DNA from: Cannabis sativa
Taxonomy: Eukaryota > Streptophyta > Magnoliopsida > Rosales > Cannabaceae
DNA length: 64,000 nucleotides
Direction of reading: 5' to 3'
NCBI RefSeq assembly: GCF_029168945.1
Contig: NC_083608.1
Coordinates: 15,084,136-15,148,135, forward strand
Below the pieces are notes generated by a model. The model saw only the letters and a program-made list of their open reading frames with translations, ran no database searches and was not told the origin of the DNA. Shown piece by piece: positions 58,109 through 64,000 of this stretch. The stretch's first letter is position 1. Each line of letters opens with the position of its first letter. A program made the position numbers and the translations under genes.

Positions 58109-60926
58109 ATGTCTGCTTCTGGCTCAAAGTCATCTAAGAAGAGCAGTAAGCGCCTGGCTACCCTCGAGGAGGTCTCGCTAGGTCCTGTTGCCCAGGAGGG
58201 GTACAAGTCTCGGGCAACCGGATGGGAGGCGACCGAGCTTCACTCCACTCTTACTTGTCCCCATCAGCTGGAAAACATCGTGGAGGTAGCTGGAATCAAG
58301 CCTTCCACATCCGGGACCTACCACCGGCCACCTCGCGATGCAGAGACGCCCAATCATAACTACGGCGGCTTCGGGGCCTGCAGCCAGACGCATTTGATGG
58401 TCGGGGCCATGCTTCCTCTCCAAGACTATTTTGTTAATTTTTTAGTTTTTTTCGGCCTTGTGCCATACCAACTTATTCCCCAAGCATACCGCCTGCTTTC
58501 AGGCTTCTTTATTTTTTACTCCGCCCGGGGATGGGGCTCTCCCAGCCCGGCGGAGATATTGTATTTTTACGAACTTGTTTCTGTCCCCAAGAAGGGAGAC
58601 AAACTTAAAGACGGTTTTTACGGGTTCCGGGCCCACCCTGCCAATGATGGAGTGGTCCCGTATAATAGGCAAACTCATGTTAAGGAGTATCGCCATCGTT
58701 TTTTCTTCTCTTCCGGGTTCCGGGCAGTGGACCATCCGGAGCTCCTTACTGAGTGGGTCAGGATTCCTCCTTACGAATGGACCGCACCTACTCAGGTCTT
58801 TCTTCGGAGAGCCCAGGCCTTTGCCTCTTATGACCGGGCTGATCTTGACGTCGGGGGCCTGGTTACTACGGAGAACTGCAGGAAGGCCAAACTCATCCTG
58901 CCGCACCAATCCGTGGAGGACTCTAACCTTTCCAGGGTTATCTGTCCCAACGTGAGGGTGCCTGTTGCGGAGAAGACCTTCCGGGATGAGATCATCGCCA
59001 CGGCCGAGAAGAAGTACCAGGACTATCTCTACCGGAAGGCTCAGGAGAAGGCATACTCTAAGGCCCAGGCAGCTTCCGGGAGGCCACTTCACGTGGGGAG
59101 CCCGATCGAGAGAAGGAGCCAGGCGATCGCCGGGAAGCCCCTTCATATTGGGGACTCAGCGGAGAAAAGGGCTCCCAGGCCACAGCCTTCGGCTCAGGAG
59201 CCGAACACTGGGGCTCCTGGTGCCAGTACTTCCGGCTCCGGTGGTAAGTCTCCTTTAGCAGTTCATTACGTCCCTTCTGTTGGCGAGTATGCCAGTCTTA
59301 GGCCCGTAGGGTTCGATGATCGTCTTTATAGGTTTAGGATGCCCTCGACCCGGTGGGGAGACCATTTGAAGGAGTTTTATTTTTCCAACTTAGGAGATTT
59401 CTTAGGTCGATCCCGGATGGGTTCTGGTCCTCCGGAGCCCGTCCCCTTAGGCCCTTCAGCTTATATTACATCCAGCTGGTTCCGGCCTTCAGACAGCTAT
59501 CTCGGAGAAGATGCTGCCAGCATCAAAATTCAGAACTTTGCTAGGGCCGAGTTAGAGAGTCAGGGTAGGACTAGCTTGCTTGTCATATCTGAGTGTTGGT
59601 GGTTTCCCACGGATGTTCTAACACTTGCTTTCTTTCTTTTGTTGTAGCAGGTGCTTCCATGGACGCCATTTTGGCCGAACTTGCCGGGGTTCACACTCCT
59701 GAGGCTCCTCCTCCCTTTACTTCTTCCCAGATGGCCCCCCCTCTAAAGATTTCTTCCAGTGCTCCTCCAGACACTATTGACTTAGTGGATGATGAGGTGC
59801 TCCCGGGAGAAGGTCAAGAAAAGCAATGGGGCTTTTCTGAGGAAGTTGAAGAAGGTGGAGGAGGGCACCGGGCTCTTCCTGAGGAAGTTGAAGAAGGTGA
59901 AGAAGAGCAAGAAATTGCTCTGATTCGCAAACGCAAAGGCAAAATGGTTTTCCAGAAAGAGCCCAAACGGCCACGGAGAGCTGATACTCCGGCCCACGGT
60001 CTTGATGACGGGGTCTCTCCCATGGAGGAACACAGTGCCCCTCCCAATATTGTGCTGACTCCGGTTCCTGGAGATGAGGCGAGACAGGAGCTTCGGATAG
60101 CTAAACACAACTACGCCATGGACGAATACTCCCGGGGGTATGCTGAGGTGGAAGCCCTTAGGAGGGTCTTGCGAGTTGAGATGCAAAACACTCTCAACAA
60201 CCCGGAATACCAGAATCCGTGGGACCTAAATTTGGACCCCCTGTCGGACTGGTTCGGTCGCTTCCTCGGGCCCACCTTAGCTCCCTTTGCTGCGGAGATG
60301 ACTGGCGAGTTTGCGTCCCAGCTTACCCGGTGTGCACCTAAGCGGTTCGCTGCTTGTGCATCCTTGAACTCCATCTACCAAGTCCAGGATCTCAGCCACT
60401 CCCTCACTGTGGTAAGTGTTTTGTAGTTCACTTTTTTTTTTAGCTTGCTGCTGAAGCCGGCCGTCTCTCCAAGAACATAATCAACCATGGTTTCGTCCTG
60501 TCCGATTTTGGGGACATGGACAAAGTCAGGAAGATTCTTCAGGATCTTACTGTTGAGAGGCGGCTTTATCAGGAGGCTGCTGAGCGCCGGGAGGCCGCTG
60601 CCAAAGCTAATGAGGAAGAGGCCAAGCGGAGGGAAGCGCAGGCGGAGGCAATGATCCGGGAGGAGGCCCTGCGGAGAGATAGGCTGGAGGCCAGGCACCA
60701 GGAGGAGCTGAGGACGGAAGGTGAAGCCACTGCGAAGGCCAGGCGGGAGCTTCGGGAGGCCAGGGAAGCCTTGGAGGAGATGGCTGCCAAGGTGAGGTCC
60801 TTAGAGGAAACTCACCAGGCAAACTTAGAATCCAGGGCCACCCTTACCGCGGAGCTGAAGGAGCTCAGGGACTTCAAGGAACAAGCCTTTCTCCCGTCTT
60901 CATGGCTTGGTCTACAAATGACCTAA
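58109..60926 (+). CDS. antisense gene of Tat element, Transposase_28-like protein with coiled coil
   Basis: Exons 58109-59564, 59651-60411 and 60444-60926 join in frame to 899 aa. Exon 1: Transposase_28/PF04195-like region (HSTLTCPHQLENIVEVAG, NYGGFGAC, PYQLIPQAYRLLSGF, KKGDKLKDGFYGFRAHP, RRAQAFASYDRADLD), then a Ser/Ala/Gln-rich linker. Exon 2: acidic EEVEEGEEEQE runs, a basic KRKGK patch and the motif DEYSRGYAEVEALRRVL. Exon 3: a long charged heptad-like stretch (RREAAAKANEEEAKRR, RREAQAEAM, RELREAREALEEM) that should form a coiled coil. The gene runs against pol and converges with it at about 61 kb. The frame is fully open although the pol beside it has stops. Function unknown; such antisense ORFs are documented in Tat elements. 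The extreme C-terminus (after EQAF) may be frameshifted, since another frame continues for about 25 codons. Confidence 0.78.
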
Positions 60927-61540
60927 ACATCAAGCTTACGTTCTACCCCAAACCCGAGGAGATGATCGCCAAATTCCGGGAGAAGAAGTAAAAGCTTGAT
61001 GCCATGGTGGAGGCACGCATCGGACCTCGTCTTCCTCCTCGCATCGACTAGGCTGCTCCGAGTTTGACCCAGAACAACCAGGATTTCACTCTTTTTTTTT
61101 TATATATATATATTTGTTTATTTACAGCTATTTTTCTTTTATTTAAGACAATATCTATATAGCTGTTTTATTTAAAGGGGAGACAATTTCTAAGGCCTGT
61201 CCCCGGGCCATTTGTATATATTTAGACCTGCCCTTTAAGGCTAGGATTTTTATATTTATACATGATCTCTTTTGATGCACATATTTTCCTTTTGGACCTG
61301 TCCTTTGGATCAGGATGTTTATACTTATGCTTTTTATTTTTGTGCATACTCTTTTTGACCTGCCCTTTAGGTCAGGATATTTTACTTAGTTTGTTTTTTG
61401 TCTGTCCGTGCGATATACCCTAGTACCCTGAGTGGCATAGAAACTTTGTTTTTAAGGCACTCAGTTTTATTTAACATGCGGAGGCTGTATACATTTAGAC
61501 GGTACAAACTCTTTAAACAAAATCTAAGTTACATTCTTGG
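60927..61540. repeat. spacer between convergent pol and antisense gene, with short repeats
   Basis: At 61180-61390 the phrase GACCTGCCCTTTAGGTCAGGAT recurs three to four times in diverged form, alternating with TATTTATAC/TTTTTAT stretches. The 3' ends of both transcripts should fall here. No ORF is credible. Confidence 0.65.
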
Positions 61541-64000
61541 CTATTGGTAATATTTTCTGAGGTGATCGGCATTCCAGGCCCTTGGCACAATGGTTCCATC
61601 CATCCTTTTTAGCTTGTAAGTGCCTGAGCCGATTTCGTCCTCGATTTCATATGGTCCTTCCCAATTTGGCCCAAGTACCCCCACTCCGGGTTCTTGGGTG
61701 GCTGGGAAGACTCTTCTTAAGACCATATCCCCAATAGCAAACTTTCTGTTTTTAACTTTGGAGTTAAAATACTTGGTCACCTTCTTTTGATAAGCTGCCA
61801 TCCGCATTTGAGACTCGTCCCGGAGTTCTTCAACTTAATCCAGGGCTTCTTGAAGCAAAGCCTGATTCGTGACTGGATCGTAAGTCGTTCTCCTGTGGGA
61901 CGGGAATAACGTTTCTACCGGGACCATCGCTTCACAACCGTACGAGGCCCATAACACTCTTGGCAACTCTTCAGGCCAGTTGTTTTTGCAGACCAGCAGC
62001 TTTTTCTTCAGGGTCACCTTTAGGATTTTGTTGACTGCTTCCGCTTGACCGTTTGTTTGAGGTCTGGCCACCGCGGAGAAGCTTTTCACTACTCCGTGTT
62101 GGTTGCAGAAGTCAATAAATTCTTCGCAATCGAATTGCTTTCCATTGTCAGAGACTATTTTGTGAGGCAGGCCATATCGACACACTATGTTTTTGATAAC
62201 AAAGTCTAATGCTTTTTTAGCAGTTATGGTCTTCATGGGCTCAGCCTCTTTCCATTTGGTGAAGTAGTCTACCGCTACTATTGCATACTTTACTCCTCCT
62301 TTTCCCGTTGGCAGGGACCCAATAAGATCTATTCCCCATACCGCAAAGGGCCAGGGACTAGTCATCAGGGTGATTTCATTTGGAGGAGCTCTCGGTATGT
62401 TTGCGAACCTTTGACACGAATCACACTTTTGGACGTAGTCTATACAATCTTTTTTCATTGTTGGCCAGAAGTATCCCTGTCTCAATATTTTCTTTGAGAG
62501 ACTGGGTCCTCCCGTATGATCTCCACAGAACCCTTCGTGGACCTCTAGCATGATTTGTCTAGCTTCAGGGTCCGATACACACCTTAAATAAGGCATGCTG
62601 AGTCCTCTTCGGTAGAGAATTTGATCCATCATTACATAACGATGAGCCTGGTACTGAATCTTCCGAGACAGTTCCCTTTCTTGGGGCAACTCACCTTTTG
62701 TTATGTATTTTATGATGGGGACCATCCAGCTGGGTTCTTGCCCAACCGTTATCGTGGCCTCTTTTATTTTGATGCTTGGCTCTGCCAAGCGTTCCACTGG
62801 TACTACCCCCAACTCTTCGATTTCTCTATCTGAAGCTAACTTAGCCAGACAGTCCGCGTGAGCGTTCTTTTCTCGGGGGATTCTTTCTATTTTGTAGTCC
62901 GTGAACTCGTGGAGCAGCTCCCGGACTATTGTTACATACGCGGCCATTCGCTCGCCACGTGTTTGGTATTCTCCCGATATCTGGTTTACGACCAGCTGGG
63001 AATCACTGTAGACCTCCACTCTTTTGGCTCCTACGGCTTTTGCTAATTTCAGCCCTGCTATTAGGGCTTCATACTCGGCCTCATTGTTCGAAGCTGCGAA
63101 GTCGAACCGTAGGGCCGCCTGGAGTCGCAGTTCGGTTGGTGATATCATTGCCACTTCGACTCCGGACCCATTTTCCTTGGAGGCTCCGTCCACAAATACT
63201 CTCCACGTGGGGATTGGCGGTACCGACATGTTCGCGGTTGCCTCGGCTTCGTTGCATTCAGTAATGAAGTCCGCCAAGGCTTGGCCTTTTATAGAAATTC
63301 GGGGAATGTAGTGCATGTCAAACTGACTTAGCTCCATTGCTCACTTGAGGAGCCTTCTGGATGCTTCAGGTTTTTGGAGGACTTGCCGGAGTGGGTGGTT
63401 GGTTAGTATCTTGATCGGATGTGCTTGGAAGTATGGCCTCAATTTCCTCGAGGCCATCAGGAGGCAAAAGACCAACTTTTCAATGATGGGGTACCTCGTT
63501 TCGGCTCCTATCATGCGCTTACTGACATAGTACACAGGGTGCTGAGTTTTCTCTTCTTCCCGGACTAGGGCAGCGCTGACCGCGTGTTTGGAGACAGCCA
63601 AATATAGAAACAGGTCTTCTCCGAGAACGGGTTTTGACAGGATAGGAGGCTTGGCCATGTGTTCTTTTAGTTTTTTAAATGCCTCCTCGCACTCGTCCGA
63701 CCACTCAAACTTTTGACACTTCTTCAGTATGTTGAACAAGGGAATGCACTTGTCTGTAGAACGTGAGATGAAGCGGCTTAGGGCAGCCACCTTTCCGGTC
63801 AGGCTCTGCACATCTTTGTGCTTTTTGGGGGATGGCATGCTCAAGAGAGCCTGGATTTTTTCCGGGTTTGCCTCAATCCCCCTCTGGCTGACGATGAAGC
63901 CCAGGAACTTCCCTGACTTGACCCCAAAGGTGCATTTCTTCGGGTTGAGCTTCATGCCGTATCTCCGGACTACTTCGAAACATTCCTCTAAGTCGTTCGC
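61541..64000 (-). pseudogene. Tat pol (RT tail, RNase H, second RNase H, integrase), with two in-frame stops
   Basis: One minus-strand frame from the window edge to a TAA at 61541, interrupted by in-frame stops at 63338-63340 (TGA) and 61832-61834 (TAA). In order: RT end (KLNPKKCTFGVKSGKFLGFIV), gypsy RNase H (DLFLYLAVSKHAVSAALV), then a second RNase H of archaeal type with its acidic residues (FVDGAS, NNEAEYEAL, YSDSQLV, HADCLA). The integrase follows with HHCC zinc region (HEGFCGDHTGG, CDSCQRF) and DDE core (GIDLIGSLPTG, IVSDNGKQF, NGQAEAVNKI), then a C-terminal GPYEIEDEIGSGTYKL. Between LPRVLWA and EAMVPVE the spacing is shorter than is usual for this family, suggesting a small in-frame deletion. 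RT catalytic motifs lie beyond the edge. Confidence 0.9.

Larger units (their letters stand above)
56312..64000 (-). mobile_element. 3' part of a Tat-type Ty3/gypsy retrotransposon (right copy, inverted)
   Basis: Sense strand is minus. From right to left: RT tail and RNase H, a second RNase H, integrase (61541-64000, minus), a short repeat-rich spacer, the antisense spliced gene (58109-60926, plus), PPT and 3' LTR (56312-57100). Two RNase H domains and an antisense gene downstream of pol are Tat-lineage features. Gag, protease and 5' LTR lie beyond the window. It is closely similar to the left copy in every shared part. Confidence 0.88.

Noticed and set aside
61880..63337. Pol frame as evidence that the antisense gene belongs to a separate element
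   Set aside because: LTR, PPT and gene order match known Tat structure, with the antisense gene between pol and 3' LTR, and the left copy has the same LTR-to-gene layout.

Overview
This is a 64 kb piece of a eudicot plant nuclear genome. The evidence is AT-rich intergenic DNA, spliced genes with plant-type introns, a WRINKLED1-class AP2 gene with its 9-nt microexon, and several classes of plant LTR, LINE, CACTA, Mutator and PIF elements. The repeat families fit a rosid, possibly Cannabaceae, but the species cannot be settled from sequence alone.

Three host protein genes and one tRNA are supported. (1) An AP2 transcription factor of the WRI3/ADAP-WRI4 type lies at 18178-22799 (+) in eight exons. 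A nuclear tRNA-Leu(UAA) sits antisense inside its sixth intron (19845-19927, -). (2) A Tubby-like protein of the TLP8 type without an F-box lies at 37933-40919 (-) in nine exons. (3) A two-exon WRN-exonuclease-fold protein with weak catalytic motifs lies at 53862-54735 (+). They look functionally unrelated.

The rest is mostly transposons. Both window edges carry the 3' halves of two Ty3/gypsy Tat-type elements in opposite orientation (1-4240, sense +; 56312-64000, sense -), with their 3' LTRs facing inward. Both carry a long spliced gene antisense to the element, open over everything visible in both copies, with its own TATA box and 5'UTR intron. The pol visible in the right copy has two in-frame stops and an apparent integrase deletion. 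Between them lie: a 2.9 kb solo LTR with TCCTC target duplication, nested in a Copia-type LTR (5071-8458); a second Copia-type LTR (8528-~8971); a Mutator-like palindrome (9146-9543); old LTR remnants (11.6-13.7 kb); a solo LTR with TTAAT duplication (13980-14654); a TIR element with a GC-rich fold-back (14697-15556); a PIF/Harbinger-type MITE (16003-16493); a CACTA-like element (23253-24934); a fold-back Mutator MITE with a perfect 9-bp duplication (25050-25643); a full-length L1 LINE with 16-bp duplication (25815-31373); a CACTA element with AGA duplication (31452-34089); a 5'-truncated L1 (about 36540-37470); and a complete, recent Tekay/Del chromovirus with AAGAT duplication (43592-53046).

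Nesting gives relative ages. The TCCTC solo LTR is younger than the Copia LTR it splits. The L1 and the second CACTA element each landed in one copy of an older 114-bp tandem duplication. The Tekay element has closely matching LTRs, so it is recent, yet gag, protease and RT already carry frameshifts. I found no CRISPR, prokaryotic or defence-type system. The least ordinary features are the preserved antisense gene of the Tat elements and the tRNA inside the AP2 gene.
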